Shown piece by piece: positions 1 through 14,900 of a DNA stretch of 64,000 bases. Positions within the stretch are counted from its first letter, which is position 1. Each line of letters begins with the position of its first letter. Made by a program: the position numbers and the translations under genes. The stretch is from NCBI GenBank assembly GCA_037074765.1, contig JBAMDO010000254.1:1-64000 (forward strand). Direction: 5' to 3'. The notes beneath the pieces were generated by a model that saw only the letters and a list, made by a program, of their open reading frames with translations, ran no database searches and was not told the origin of the DNA. Source of the stretch: Mansonella perstans. Its lineage: Eukaryota; Nematoda; Chromadorea; Rhabditida; Onchocercidae.

Positions 1-51
1 TACCTCTAAGCTAATAGTAATAGCAATCGATGCCAAAGGCCTGCGAGCAGG
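1..51 (+). other. possible truncated exon at window edge
   Basis: The first 51 bases end in a strong donor (gag-cag followed by gtaagc). The frame starting at base 2 is open to the donor (T-S-K-L-I-V-I-A-I-D-A-K-G-L-R-A). It may be the end of an exon of an upstream gene or part of a 5' leader; with only 17 codons visible no product can be named. Confidence 0.2.
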
Positions 52-2036
52 TAAGCGGAGCGGAACTAATAAATATTATGTATGTGATTCTGCGGCGAGC
101 ACAAATGTTTTTTCAGTTATTCCACATTGTAATAATAAAATTTTTAATTTTGAATTTTCATCCTTTTTTCTCTTGTAGAGAAATTTGTGTCAGTTAAAAA
201 TTGCCAAAATTTTAATTGAAAAAAAATATCACAAAAATTTTAACTGAGGAAAAAGCGATAGCTACTTATCTTGATTCACCAGTTCAAAGTTTCCTTTTTT
301 CTCTTTGTTCATTCTAAAATATTTACCTTTCCTCCTTTGTTTTTTCTCGAATTACAAGTAATATGAATTGCCATTTAAAATCTTAAAAAAACAGCATCAT
401 TCGTTTACATTAGTGGTCTCACATATGAATCCACGTCTCGCAGCTTCTTCCATCTCATCCATTAATCGTTATCATCATTTCATTCAAGCCTGTTGAGGAA
501 ATTCACTTTTCTATATCTTTAAAACTAGTTAAATAGTTGGTTTTTTTTTTTTTATTTTTCAAATTAATTTGCTATTCTTTCTCGTTTCTCGTTTCTTCCA
601 GTTTTCTTTTCTGTTCCCTCGTTTTTGTTTGTTATTTTTCAATTTTTTTGATAATTTTCGAAAAAAAAAATTCTCGAGGAGCTGATCATTTCATGTCCAC
701 TTTAGGAGGCAAACAGGAAGCTATCATCGAAATACGAAGCAATAGCTGTCAGTCATCAACACTGAAAATGCCTTCAAATCTGAGGTAGGCTTTTTCCATT
801 TCTATTTCTATTTTAAACACCACCCTTTTTCCTTATTTGCCGTTGCGTAACTTATATTCCTTCTCTGTTGTTTTTTCTTTACGTTTCTTTCTTTTTTTTT
901 TTTTAAATTTATCTCTCTGTTAATTCCATTTCCCAAAAAATTTTTCTGATAGTTTCGTTTCTTTCTTCTCTCTCTCTTTTTTTTTTAGACAGAAAAAAGA
1001 AGAAAGGAATGAAGTTAATTCTATAGATTTAAAAAAATAAAAAATAAGGAAAATTTAAGGAATGAGTTAAATTCTATAGATTTGTTAAAAAAAAAAAAAA
1101 AGATAAGGAAAATTTTTATAGATTTATTCACTACCATTCCAATTTCCAGAATCATATTGATTTTTGCGGGCAATGTCACATGAGGGATAATCGTGTAATG
1201 TTTCGTCCTCTCATCTGAATAGCAATTGCTCAGTGTTCTTATGGTTGTCATTTATTGGCACATATATGGGCAAAATTTGCGGGATTTTTGTAACTGAAAT
1301 TATTTGTTATTTTTAGTTCTTTCTCAAAGTCTAAGGTAGAAATTTTAATCAAGATAAAATCTTTTGGAAATTAGTAATTTATCTTTTTGTTTTTACAAAA
1401 ACAACAGAGTTCGTAAGAAAATGACCGAATAAATATTTATTGAATAAAAGGAAAACATACATATTATATTTTTTTATTGTGAATTAATACATTTGCGATG
1501 GGTGAGAAAGAAATTAACAAATTTTATCAAAATTTCTTTTTTTTTTTTTTTTCATTGTTATTTCAAATATCTTGCAATTTAAGAAATCGATACTCATTTT
1601 CCTTTAATTGCCAAGTTTGATCATTTACCAATCATATTGTGAGATAATAATTTTGTCTTTTTCAATTAATAATGAAATAGTACGAAGAACGATGACCGTT
1701 TATACTTATTTTTTTCATACAGGACACTTTTATTTTCATTAGAGCTTCACCATTGTATGGGTGCTTTTTTTATGGATTTGTTGAGTTTGTCCAAGCATAT
1801 TTTATAGTTTTATGACTAATTAATCCTCTTTTAGACTAATTGTTCAACTTTAATGTGTCATAATTAAACAGTTGGAAATTTTCAAGAACTTTCTCTTCTT
1901 TTTTCATTTTATGTAAATTTATCATTTGTGAAGAGTTAAAAAAAAAAGGAATGTTACAGTAAACCAAAATTCTTTTCTGTCATCTAAGATGATGGCATTC
2001 TCTAGTATTTATTTATAAGAATATTTACATTTTTAG
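52..2036. other. upstream region of the glutaminase gene, with a possible alternative first exon
   Basis: AT-rich DNA with T- and A-runs and no convincing main gene. One stretch, 693-784 (+), could be an alternative first exon: ATG, 30 codons (starting M-S-T-L-G-G-K-Q-E-A), then ag/gtaggc. Its phase would fit an acceptor at 2051/2052 and add an N-terminus without mitochondrial character. This is a guess from phase and donor only. Confidence 0.3.
2028..2036 (+). other. likely spliced-leader acceptor of the glutaminase mRNA
   Basis: tttacatttttag ends at 2036, 16 nt before the ATG at 2053. A T-rich acceptor so close to the first plausible start, with no required upstream coding exon, fits SL trans-splicing in nematodes. 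It could instead be an ordinary cis acceptor for an upstream leader exon. Confidence 0.45.
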
Positions 2037-2052
2037 TTGCATTTAGAATAGA

Positions 2053-5000
2053 ATGCTTCTGAGATTCGGTTGTTCATTGATGAAAAAACAGAATTTTAGA
2101 TCGAAAAATTCTATGGGTTGTATCCGTGAGCGGCAGTTTTCAACGGATTCTCTGAGTTCAAGAGGTGCTCCGCATATCGATGATGCTGTTTTTGATCTCT
2201 ATAAGAATCCTGAATCCGAAACGTTATCATCATCTGGATTACTGAAGGTTTTTTTTTTTTTATCAGCCACCAATTTACCTAATCTACCTATTTTTCAGTC
2301 AACTAATTTCAAAAATTTTCCAACCAGATCTCTTATTTAAATTCCTAAAAATCCCAAGGGCAACCGAACTAATCAAATTGATATATATATATATTCATCC
2401 ACTTTTTCGTGTTCCTTATCACTATCCTTGTTACTATTATAAATACCGTCGAATTGATTGCACTTATCTAGTAGGCTTGACTGAAATTTTATAATCAGTT
2501 TAAATTCAAATTTACTCATACATGCTATTGTAAAGTTTCATGAAGGACTACAACATTCAAATTAATTTTGGGTGAAAATCCGAAGCTCTGCAATCGGAGC
2601 TAATATGATATCTTTGCACTTATCCCTCTTTCCTATGTTCCACTGAATGAATATTTTGAAAAGTTAGAATTTTAAGCAATCATTGTGCCAGTGAAAATTT
2701 AAATTAATCAGGTGGCATTTATTTAAATAACTTTTTTGTCAAATTATTTTTAGTTACTTTATGAAACTGGAATTAGGCGCGATGACCCACGTTTAGCCAA
2801 CTTTTTACACGCAATACGATACGATGAACGAAGGCAGTCAATTTTGGATTTAACATCTACTGAAGTGATTAATGAAAATTTGGATCGGGAAACTTTCAAA
2901 AGGTTTCTTTTGGTTTGAAATTTTGATAATTACATTGTCAGCAAAATTAGCTACAAGCGTTTATTTCCAGATACGTCGGTGATGCAATCGGGATCATTGC
3001 CAAAGGATTGAAAAAACAGTTCGTAATCCCTGATTGGCCAGCATTCATTACGGTCATTGGTGAAATTTTCGAATCATGTCGTGATTTCAATGACGGCAAT
3101 GTGAGCTTTGATCACAACATTTTTTCTCTATTCTGTAATCTGAGTTGGAGTGTAAGACTAGACTGCACAGTCTTTTTTTTGTTACTATGCTGATTCATAC
3201 TCACTGGAAAAGTTCATTAGCAATTTAAGATTAATTCTTAACATATGTTCAGTCAGTCTGCAGGAAAGTTATTTTTTTGTCCTCCTTTGACACTTAATTT
3301 GATTAGCAGCAACTACTAAACGATGAATCATCCCGCGATCATCAGTCATTGAATTTTACTCTGTATAGCTTTTGCGGAGAAATTTGTGTTCTGAACATAC
3401 ATTCTGAAAGAAAGCCTATGAATGCTAACCATTGATTATTTGTTTTATTACATCCATCACTGAGATTTTTGCATGCCGATCAAAAGTTTGAATCGTTTGG
3501 TTTCACACTAAAATATAGAAAGTGAGAGAGAATTTCCCTGAGTGTATCAATTTTAAAATTATTGAAACTTTCTAAAAAAAAAATATTTTAATTTGTAATT
3601 GACACATAAGTTATCGAAGTAATTCACCACTGTTTATGTTTTAGATTCCTGAAAAATGTCATTTTCTGATTATTTAATTTATTCGCATTCTTAATCTAGT
3701 GATCTATTTAATTGTTTTCGATTGATTTATTCTTATCATTTAATGGCATTAAACAGTCAAGTGAGATTTAATAATTTACTATTGCTTTGCTCGCTTCTTT
3801 TTTATTTCCTTCGGAATGTTGTTCAAAACACGTTTTAATCTCTTTTGATTGTATTTATTCACGTATGATCACTTAATATCTTCTTAACTGGACACTGAAA
3901 TAGCTCGCCAAATGACATCAGCTTACTGATTTCAATTTCATTTAGACAACATTTCCAGGTGGCAACGTACATTCCGCAACTTGCTAGATCAGACCCAAAA
4001 ACTTGGGCTATGGCGGTTTGTACCGTTGATGGACAACGTCGATCGTGGGGTGCCGCGCAAGTGCCATTCTGCTTGCAGAGTGTATCAAAACCGTTTACTT
4101 ATGCTATTGCTATGGATGAACTTGGCGCAGAAGAAGTACATTTACATTCTTCTTTTCTTTTTAAAATTCTATGAAATGTGTCAGAATTTAAAATTTCATT
4201 AACAGTTTTAAATCGTCTGATCTCTTGTCGCAACTATGAAAACAAAAAGAAAGTTTTCATTGATTTACTTGAAATTTGAACTTTTTTTTGAGGTACATAA
4301 ATATATTGGCCAAGAGCCATCAGGTCGATTATTCAATGAAATTTGCTTAGATCATAATCGTAAGTGATTCTTTTTTGAAGTTATTGAAAAAAAAAAAAGA
4401 TAAGCTGTATATCTGAATCTAAGTATACGGTAATCGAAATTTAGTGTAAACATGAAATAATTAGTGATACATGTGACAATACACTTAATAATTTTTATTC
4501 TCTGTGTAGAGCAGCTATGCGAGAAGATGCAAAAGAAGTAAATGGGGAAGAATGGCTTTCAAACGACATCCTTCCTTATGCTGCAACTATTCAGATTTTT
4601 TAAATCTGTTTCTATAATTGAAACTGATTTGTGTCAGTCACACTGTGAAGAATTTCAAACATTTATATATCCATAAACGAGTGAAATACATGACATTTTT
4701 TTCAAACAAACAAGATAAAATTGATTGGTGAAAACTAATTTTTTTTCTCGTCGAAATCAAATTATGTGAGATTGGGATATTCTAGATATTATGTTAATAT
4801 TTTTTTTACTAGTAGATTGTTAGTATCGTTGAGTTTTAAATCGCATCAACGAGTTCATTATTCTGAATGGGTGACAAACTGACATTTGCTGCGTAATTAT
4901 TCCTTTAAATGTTTAAAGTTATCTTGCAATTTAAATTTATTCTTATAGTCGTGTAGTGGAAAATCAATTATTTGAGTTTAATTAAAGTGAAAAATAAGAA

Positions 5001-7965
5001 TTTGAAAAATTTTAGGTAAAAACATTTTTGTGCTAATAATTCATACTGTAGTTAATGGGAAACAGTTGATTTCTGTTTATAATACGTTTCCTAATTGTAT
5101 TTTGCAATGAGATATAACTAGACTGATAGATTGAATTATATACTTCTTTTCAAGATGTTGACATTAAGAAAATTCTATTATCGAAGTGAAAGTTTTTGCT
5201 GCCTTTTCCCATCGAAATATCAGGTTTCCTCAAGTATACGGGATAGCAAAATATTTCCGGAATTTTTTCTTGCTTGAATTAAATTCTAAAGATATAGACA
5301 GCATAAGATGAAATAAATTGTATGTACATGCATGAAGTATGAAATGCGCAATGTGAAGAAAAATTTGCAGCTATGATTAAAATTTAATGAGGCGGAAAAG
5401 ACGTGCTATCACACAGAATGCAACGAATAAAGATGACAAATTTTAAAAATGGAAAATAAAAGGACAAAAAAAAACTTTAGAATGAAAAATTGACAGAAGG
5501 AGAATAATGATAACAACTTTCAGATAAACCACATAATCCAATGATCAATGCAGGGGCCATATTAGTAGCATCGTTGCTTAAACGTTCATCTTCACTTGCC
5601 GATCGTTTTGATTTTGCGTTGCAATATTTCAAACGATTTGCTGCCGGTGGTTTCGTTGGCTTCAATAATGCCGTCTTCCTGTCTGAACGTGAAACAGCTG
5701 ATCGGAATTATGCACTGTCATACTATATGCGTGAACATAAATGTTTCCCGCCCAGTACTAGCTTACAAGTAAGCTACTTTTCGAAAATACTAATTGTGTT
5801 TTAGAATTATGAAATTTTCGAAGATTTACAATTTCTAGGCGAAGCATCCAAACAGATGATAATCATCTGTTAATGCTATAACATTAATATCGAAGATTGA
5901 GATGTTGAACATACCAATTTCCGTAGTTAGATATCCTAGCTTAAATTTGGATTTTATTTATTGGAAAATAACAGGAATGTTTGGAAGTTCCTCAGTTAAT
6001 AATGATATAAATACGCATGAAATATAATACGGCATAAAATCTCTTTCGGATTTGGTCGAAGTTTTTCTGCATGATTCCTTCCAAACTTAACTGAAATTTT
6101 CGGAAATGTTTCCGTTTATGCTATGTTCAAGTATTGCTCTTCTTCCAGAACTTGATAAAGCGTTGTAATTAGCTTTGAGAAGATGATGAGCGATTTACCT
6201 GCTAATTGTCTTCAAATGCAGTATTTTCCTCAATTTATACTAGTATTTGGTCATTTGATTGTATAGTTGATTTTCCGAAATATAGCTAACTCATCCAAGT
6301 CGTAGTTAGTATAAGATTCCGGAAGAGTTTTATCAAAACTGCCCAAATTCAGCTCATTAATTATTTCATAATTTCAGGACACTTTGGATTTGTATTTTCA
6401 ACTTTGTTCAATCGAAACCAATGTTGACACATTAGCGGTAATGGCAGCTACATTAGCTAACGGTGGGGTATCGCCATTAAGTGAGGAACGAGTTGTGTGT
6501 AATCGAGCGGTCCGTGATACGTTATCATTAATGTATTCGTGTGGAATGTATGATTATTCCGGGCAATTCGCTTTCAAGGTACACTGATTCTTTTATGGTG
6601 AAGATACTGGAATTAAGTGGAATAATTATTTAATATAAGCTTCCAAATCACTTATCCTTGTCTGTATATGGAAACCTTCTTCAGGTTGGCTTACCGGCAA
6701 AAAGTGGTGTATCAGGTGATATGATTATTGTTGTACCAAATGTCATGGGTATTTGCTTATTTTCGCCACCTCTTGACCAACTTGGCAATACAGTTCGAGG
6801 AGTGAAATTTGCGGAACAGTTTGTGGAAAAATTCAATTTTCACAATTACGACAGTCTTGTAAGTTTTTACTGATTAAATAAATTTCTTCATGCTTTGATA
6901 GTTTTAAAAATAGGTATTTTTCACCACTAGAATTGAATTTTTGAGTTCAGAGATCAAAATAAATTACTCCGATTTGAGGTTTATTCTGAAACTCATAAAA
7001 TTGACCCACGAAAAAAAATTCGGGAAGTGAAACATGAATCCGTATCGAATATGATGTATGCTGCAACGACTGGTGATATCTCATCCATTCAAAGGTGGGC
7101 GTTCCGAAATTATATTTGTATGTCATTATGTAAAATCAGTGAAAATTTAGCGCTTCTTCATAGCAAAGATCTGATAATTTGATTATCGAAATTTATGTAG
7201 CGAACGATTTAAACGAAATAGTTTCTCCGAAGCAAGCATTTTTGGAAGTTTAATATGTCGTCAAGATAGCGTTTAATTTGAATTCGAAGGAACTTTAAAG
7301 AGATAAGATTGAAAGGCACACAATCCCAAAAAAAAATTTTGGAAAATTAAATTAAAAAGTTCAAAAAGATAAATTAATAACTTGGAAAAAATAAAATAAA
7401 AAGCGATTGAGCGTTGTGTTAGTATTCAAGATTGTAGAAAGAGATGAAAACAACAGAGTTGAAAATCATCATTTTTTTTTCAGATATCTTTTGTTGGGTG
7501 TTAGTGTTGGTGAAAGAGATTACGACGACCGGACTGTATTACATGTTGCCGCTGCACATGGAAATGAGAATGTCCTGAAATTCTTGTTGCAAAGATGGCA
7601 GGAAAGTCCAGGTAAACTCATTGGATAATCTAATATGTTGCATATGCACACAACGGGTTAAAATTATCATTCCATGTATGTCTATTTAGCAAGCAAAAGT
7701 AATTCGGGAAGTTTTAAAGTTGTCTTTACGAATGAATATACCTGAAGTTTAGAAAGTATGTTGATGAGCATCAGAAAATCTTTAGTCATGCTTCAAGTTT
7801 ACATGTTTTTGAAAATGCTTGAACAATTTAGATCCACTAGATCGATATGGACGAACACCTATCGATGATGCCAAAGAATTTGATCACAGCGCATGTGTGG
7901 AAATCCTTGAAAGGGCTTTAAAAAAATATAATGAAAATACAGGAAAATATTCTAATAGCAAGTAA
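2053..7965 (+). CDS. glutaminase (kidney type, ankyrin-repeat tail), probably mitochondrial
   Basis: Hydrolyses L-glutamine to glutamate and ammonia. Eleven exons can be joined in phase: 2053-2247, 2754-2902, 2971-3100, 3959-4135, 4293-4359, 5524-5768, 6378-6578, 6685-6858, 6946-7094, 7484-7611 and 7832-7965, giving about 582 residues. The first 30 residues are rich in Arg, Lys, Ser and Met and lack acidic residues, like a mitochondrial presequence. The catalytic beta-lactamase-fold domain spans roughly 150-440; the serine-Lys pair sits in FCLQSVSKP (about Ser199, Lys202), and blocks such as [17 protein letters not shown] and [13 protein letters not shown] are clear. Two ankyrin-like repeats follow ([20 protein letters not shown] and [11 protein letters not shown]). 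Order and length match animal GLS; C. elegans has several glna paralogues and I do not assign which one. The start at 2053 was chosen for the presequence and nearby acceptor. Confidence 0.92.
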
Positions 7966-8967
7966 ATCATAATTCGTTTGAAACATCAAAAGACCATTTG
8001 AGGAGAGCTGCATCCACCTTAAATTATTTTTGCTTCCAAATCTAATTTCCTTATTGCTTATTCCATTTCTGAATTTCGAAAATTTCTTCGGTTGTGTCAA
8101 AAAAGCGGGAGAATTTCTTATCATTCAGATAAGTCTTTGAGGGAAATTTTTATTTGGTAAGACCAGCTTCGCAAATAATAACATTTTACATTTCGAAACT
8201 TCCCGTTGTAGTTAGAAGACTATATTAGTTTCTACTGGAACGGGATGGAAAGCCTTGGGAAAGAAATGATATAATCACTTATTCCTATGTATAAATTAAT
8301 TTTTTCCTTCCATTAAACTAATGCTATCATTTATTTAATGAAAGACATCGACTAGGGCAATGCGAAAAAGCATGAAAATATTCAGCATAAAAGCAGCACG
8401 AAAATATCCTGATGGAAGTGTACAGAAAACCTGAGTGTTTAATCATTATACATTACATAATTACACATTTGCAAAACAGAACAAAAAACTGTACTTAGTT
8501 CAGGAAATAATTTTTTTTTTCGAAATTCCGAATTGGTATCTTTAAAAACAACTCTTTAGTAGAACAATAACAGATTCAAATCCTGCTCACGACGTTTTCT
8601 TCAATAAAAGGATACCTACCAAGTTTTGTGAGCTTTTGTATCGAAAATGTATGGTGAAATCACAAGGGAGCGAATGATTAATTACATGTAAAGAGGTCCA
8701 CATGAAATTGTCAAAAACCGTTGAAATTACTTGGTAACCTTTACATTCTGAACCATTTTCATTTTCAAATTCAAGCTAAGTAATGCCGTCAGAAAAGCAG
8801 ATGGTGAGACTAACGAAAATGAGTCATTTAATTATGTTAACATATGACGGTAACAATTTGGAAAGAAGCTGATGCGTCCTATTTTTTTTCATAAATTTCT
8901 TGACCGCATTTTAGTTTTTTCACGGTCTATGACAAATGCTTTTTCCAACAAAAAGGAAGATTTGGAA
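7966..8967. other. tail-to-tail intergenic region with 3' UTRs
   Basis: No gene seen. AATAAA on the plus strand at 8603-8608 is a candidate poly(A) signal for the glutaminase mRNA, and TTTATT at 8330-8335 is one for the ADAM gene on the minus strand. If both are used, the 3' UTRs overlap. Confidence 0.4.
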
Positions 8968-11900
8968 TTAATATCGCGAATTTCTATCGACATCACCTTC
9001 CGGAGGATATGAATTAATAATGTATTTGTAAATTGATTTTTCTCCGATAACCTGGATACGATTTTCACTTCCACATATTGCCGCAACTTCACGTGCTCTA
9101 TCCTAAAAAACGAAAGTGTCCAAAATAACAGTCAGGAAATCAGGAACATTCAAACCTAGCTAGCTTGCTGCCGGTATCAGAATACTTTCCTAGAAAACTT
9201 ATTCCCAATTTCCACGATCAAAATCATTCATGTGGCCATCATCTAAATTAAACAATAGGCCACATCATAGACATGATAGTGAGAACAAAATGACTGTAGT
9301 TTATAAACAGTTTAAAAAATACAATTTTATGAATAAGTATGCTTGCAGGAATCCATACAATCAGAACAGTGGCTGCAATGATACCAACCAAATTGTCGCC
9401 AACGAATTTCCCTGAAAGAACTATTTCTCAGACACACAGATTCTCTTGAATAGCCTACCAGTGAATAAAGCATTTGCAGTAAATAAAAAGTAGGAAATCT
9501 CAGATGACAAAAACTTTGAATATAAAGAACTTGACTGTGATCATTTAGCAGTTCCAAAAAATATATCACTAATCGTCAAATGCATTTGTGTTAACAGAAC
9601 TAAAATAAGTGACAATACTCACAGATATTCGTCTCATCAAGATTTTCTATAATATTCCAAAAATGAGAAACGACGTCAGCGACTTCTTTAATGCAAACGG
9701 CCTGCACAGAAAAATTGTACATCATTTCGCTTGTCATACCATACATTTACTTTACAAAATAAAATAAAGACAGGGCCCATGGTTTTCCGCCAAGTTAATT
9801 GGAAACAGGAAAGACAGACCAGAAAGCGGGAAGGTGACTGTTTTTCGATAAATCGATGACTAGGTTCTTGTCACCTATATTAGCAAGTACTTTCGGGCAA
9901 AGTAGACAATCGGACAAATTTTATTTTATGAAGATTCTTAACATATCTTCCTTCATCATTAGAAAAAATTTTGAGAATTTCTTTGTTTCATCACTTTGCA
10001 AAACAGAATAAAAAGGATAAGAACTAACGCGCGAACATATGCCGTGAATACAACGAGTACCATCTTTCAAAATATATTTCGGACCATAACCATATGGCTC
10101 ACATGTCCCATTTTCAGAACGACAGCAACGTAGGCAAGCAACTGCTTCTGTAATGCTTCACGCAATCAAAGCAAGTATAAATAATGAAGTTCATGAAGTC
10201 AAAGATATTCTCATACTAAAAACTTCCTCGTAGTTTAACTGACAAATAAGTAGTTGGTTTGAGAAGATAGGACCATTAATGGTCTAAACAATCATTTAAA
10301 TAAGTATTAATTTATAAAAAGAACAATAAAATAAATGGGATTTTGCTGAAGACAATACAGGGAATTAAACATTATGTACAGAAATTAATGACCTAATATT
10401 TTCTCAAATACTTCTGATATGATCAGAAAGATACCTCTACTGCACATGCATGGTTTCTTGTTGACAGATGGTTTTTCACAGAAAGTAAGACAGTGGCCGT
10501 TCAAACACTCTCCATCTTCAATACAAGGTGTACCATCTTGCACAAATGCAGGCTCTGGGCATTCACCTGAAGTGCCCCTAAAAAAAAAAAGGTCATCATT
10601 AACCATTAATTCAGTTACATGGACAAAACCCCTTAAATGACCTTTGATTTCTACCTCCATTCATTTAATCTTCAAATCTTATCATCAATTCATCAAAAAA
10701 AATTTTCTTCTGAATACAAACAAATGAACTAACGTGCAATATGAAGAAAGCTTGCATTGAAATCGATTTTCATGAAGACAAAGATGAGTTGACGGTAGAA
10801 ACTGACAATTGCTTGAACAACATGGACTGTTTTTTGGTGAGCAGATTGCGTTCGGTTTGAAGCGACAATCTGATGTGCAACATCTGAAAAATCGTTTACT
10901 TATTTCAGTAGAGAGAACACAGTGGAGAAAATGAAATTCCGAATGCTCCACAACTAAAAACACTGGAAAAATTCGTACGGAAACATCAGATATTGGCCGA
11001 GAAAAACTAAACACCCAAAATAACGTGGACTCAAACATTTCCATGACTGGAACTCAATGATTATTTTTCTTATGCTTAAGATAAACACTTTTTTCTTGCA
11101 TTAAATTCATTTCGAGCTATTTAATATCGCTAAAATCCTGAGAAGAAATAAAACCAAAATTTCATGTTACTTACTTATCAGTAGCTCCAGAAAGCAAACT
11201 ACCAACATCGCACTCTTCTGCGAAACCATTTGTATCATTTTCAACTTTACCATTACCACAGAACATATTCATTTCAGTTTCAAAGCAAATATTTGCTTTT
11301 CGTGACAAAACTTTTCCAATAAGGCGACGCGAACATGGAGAAAATTGCTGTTAAAAGATCCATTTATTGAAATTAATGAAAAAATTTTCTTGTTTTTTAT
11401 TAAGCCCTTATTTATCCGCTGGAAGAAATGGAGAAAAGTTTGGTGATGTAACTAAATAGCATGTTTCGGATTAGCCTGAATTTTCATAACGTCTCTTACC
11501 GATTTATGTACAAGTTATTTTTCGTTTTTTTGAAACATCTTTCAACTTACGTTATTATTCTCATCATATCCAGAGAGGGAAAAAGTGTTCATAATATAGG
11601 AACCACCTAAACTGTACGGTGGTGAGCATTCCACCGATAGATCGTCGTGTGTCGCACCCCAATTATGACCTAATTCTGAAAATCATAAAATCTGTTAATA
11701 GCAACCACTGAATTAACTAAAATTACAATGCTTTATTTTTGCTGACCAAAACCTTTCAGAAATGAAGCAACATATTCAGATTATAAAATCAACCAACAAT
11801 CGTTTTATAGTGGTTTCATTATGATAACTATATATTTTATATTTATTTATATTAAATTTCATGCTGTCAGATGCACAGTGCATATTAATGCAGTAACAAA

Positions 11901-14900
11901 TTCCGCAAAAAATTCATGAAATTTTTGGTTAATGAGAAATTACCATGAGCAGTTACAATATCCGCTTCACGTGATACCACCGTGCCGCCATGAGTAGCTT
12001 TTGTGCTTGATAGAGCAGTATTGTAATAGACAATACCTAATCGATCTCTGTTCTGAATTATTAGAATGCAAAAAATCCATTATGTTAAAATAATTATGAA
12101 TCCATTATTTTTTTTTCGTTCCTGCATCTCCTCCTTGTCAATTTACCTAGCATCTAGAATTGAATAGAACTGAATAGGGCGGCAAGGGCAGTTTAAAATC
12201 TTATCAAAAAACGCAGTAGGAAATTAAAGAAATATTGGCTCTTTACAAAATCTCTATAAGTAAGAAATCAAAGAAATATTAGCACTCTACGGAATTTCTA
12301 TAAGATCTGAGAAAGAAATCATATTTTTTTGCTATACAATTATCGTTAACCAACAAGAACTCAATAAAAAAGAAATCTGCTGGCAACAGCCCGCTAAAAA
12401 TAAAGGTAAAAATCATTACTTATTGTCGTTATTATTAAAATTAAGTCAAGATAAAAGATTACGCTATGCTGGTGCATATTATATCACGTAGGAACCGAAT
12501 AAATAGTGAAAGAAAAAATTACAAACTTAAAATGCTTCGAGTGATTGCTTACAAAAAGATAAAATCAAGCACCTGCACTGAGCATATCCCACCCGCTGCA
12601 TTAAGTTCAGGTGATGAGATATATGCTAAACCAAGAACACCATTTTCGAAAGACTGTGCTGTAAACAGATGTACAAGGCAATATTTATCAGATCCTTGAT
12701 TTCGGGAGAAATCCTGAAAATATTTAATACAGAAAAAAACTAAACTAGAATGGGGAACTTAAGCAGAAGCTGCATCAAACAACGAACATATACTATTAAC
12801 TTAAATCATTTCATTCAATCTCCTTTCTTAGTGGCAAGGATAACAGTTTCCTTGTTTTTTCATTCAAGCATCTGAACAATTTTGTTTATTGTCATTTATA
12901 ATAATAATAATATTTTCACTATTATTAATTTTTTTTATTATTATTACTGCTATTATTCCTACTTATTATTATTAAAGTATACAGAGACGTCACCCCGCGA
13001 AACATCACAGGTAATGTAATATAACTAACATCAAGAACAGCTTTGACATTCCGTTTACTGTCGGAATTCGAATTATAATGGTTCGGTTGATCAACAGTAG
13101 GAGACGTATGAATTATCATTTCTTTTATCATGAAACCCATATTGATCAATCGTCGACCATCTTCATCGATGCCCCAGTCAGTGGTTGTATATAATGCATT
13201 GACGCGATCAATTACATTTATCTGGATATTCAGTTCTATAGCATTTGATATCATCTCCTACGTATTCAGGAGAAAAAAAATTTCAACAATTAATAATAAT
13301 CATTAAAAGCATTCATTTTAATACTCCAACACATCTTTGTTACATACATAGCTGGATAGTAACAAGAAATGATCAAGATGAATGTGCGAAGAGAGTCTCA
13401 TATCTAATTAGGTAACTTTAAAAACAAACCAAATATCTAGCAGAGAAAGCTTGACTACCATTCCCAATCGTTCTAAAAAATTGATAGTCTGCAACCACAC
13501 GTAAGGCGCATCTGAAGTTCGAAGCAAAAAATAACCACTACTTCTTCCATGGAATAGAATATATACAACATATATGGTTGGATTTTGGATTTCAAAAAGA
13601 AAAAATTTTCTAACTAACCGGTTTTTACGTACCGGCAATGTCGACAACCGCTTAAATCGCATCGATTGGGAAAATGATGCATTATTCGGATTACCTACTA
13701 ATACTGATGAACAAAATAATCCTTTACCAGCTTCATAATTTAATTTCAAATCAGAATTTCGATAAGCTAAGACTTCCCAAGGATGAGCTGCTTTCTGAAA
13801 ATTTCACAACATACATAACTGATACTGGTAACCTAAAAACTTGAAAAATTATACATAAATGGAAAAAAATTCATGTTAAAAATTAAAAGAATAATGTGGC
13901 TTAAATAACAAAATTTTTAAGTTTTTTCAACATTTAACATCTCAGCAATGCAATTTCCAAAATGTGCCTGGGCAGATATTCAAGCGATGTACCAAACCCA
14001 GCAATACAGAACTAAATTTCCGTTGCCCACAACATATGTTACATAAATAGAAAAAAGTTTCTTGAATGCAGAATCAACATGTAGGGCAAAATCGACTCTA
14101 GAGGTGATCACGATAAAGAACAGACAAGAAAAAAAATTACGAAATGAATTTTTGCAGGCTCGAAGACGTAGATTTCGCCGTTACTCTGTACGATGCCCAA
14201 TAACGAGCCTTCATCGTTGTAGCTAATGGCTACTACCGAATCAGCAGCGCCTTCAGAATACCGGAAAATGAGACTTACTATAATTGATAAGTAAAATATT
14301 TAAAATGCGAATAAAGTAGCCAGCTAATTTCAAGTTAGACTCAATAAATGTCAAATATACAACATTATGTTGCGCTGAGAATAAAAATTACGTTAATCAA
14401 GCCCGATATCAATTCAGCAATTAACTGAAACAAAGAATGATGTAAGTTGCATTAGGGGTGAGCAACAAACGCAGATTAAATTTAGCAGAAATTTTAAACA
14501 AAGCCAATCGTGGAATATGAAACCATGCAATATAAAATGTTTCACCATGTAAGTGACCACTGAAATGTTCCTCCGGATTAACAACGCATACTTTTTCATA
14601 TCCATATCCATCAATTTCTCGGCACTTGAAATTTGTATGGAGAATGCCTCTTTTCGGTGTAAGATATATATCAAAAAGACGATTGAAAGCTCTGGAAATA
14701 TTTCTTATGTTTTTCAAAAAATTTAAAAAAAAATCACAATTTAAATTTTATGTATACCTATATACGTAAAATTTGAGTGTACCAGTAAAACAAACGGAAC
14801 AAAAAAAAGTTACATATTCTATGAGAAATTTTATATTACATGCTAATTTCATATCATAAAATCTTTCATATTTAAATTTGGTAAAGTATTAAAAGGAAAA

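Noticed and set aside
8572..8590. tRNA B-box-like gattcaaatcc
   Set aside because: No A box at the right distance and no cloverleaf arms could be formed around it.
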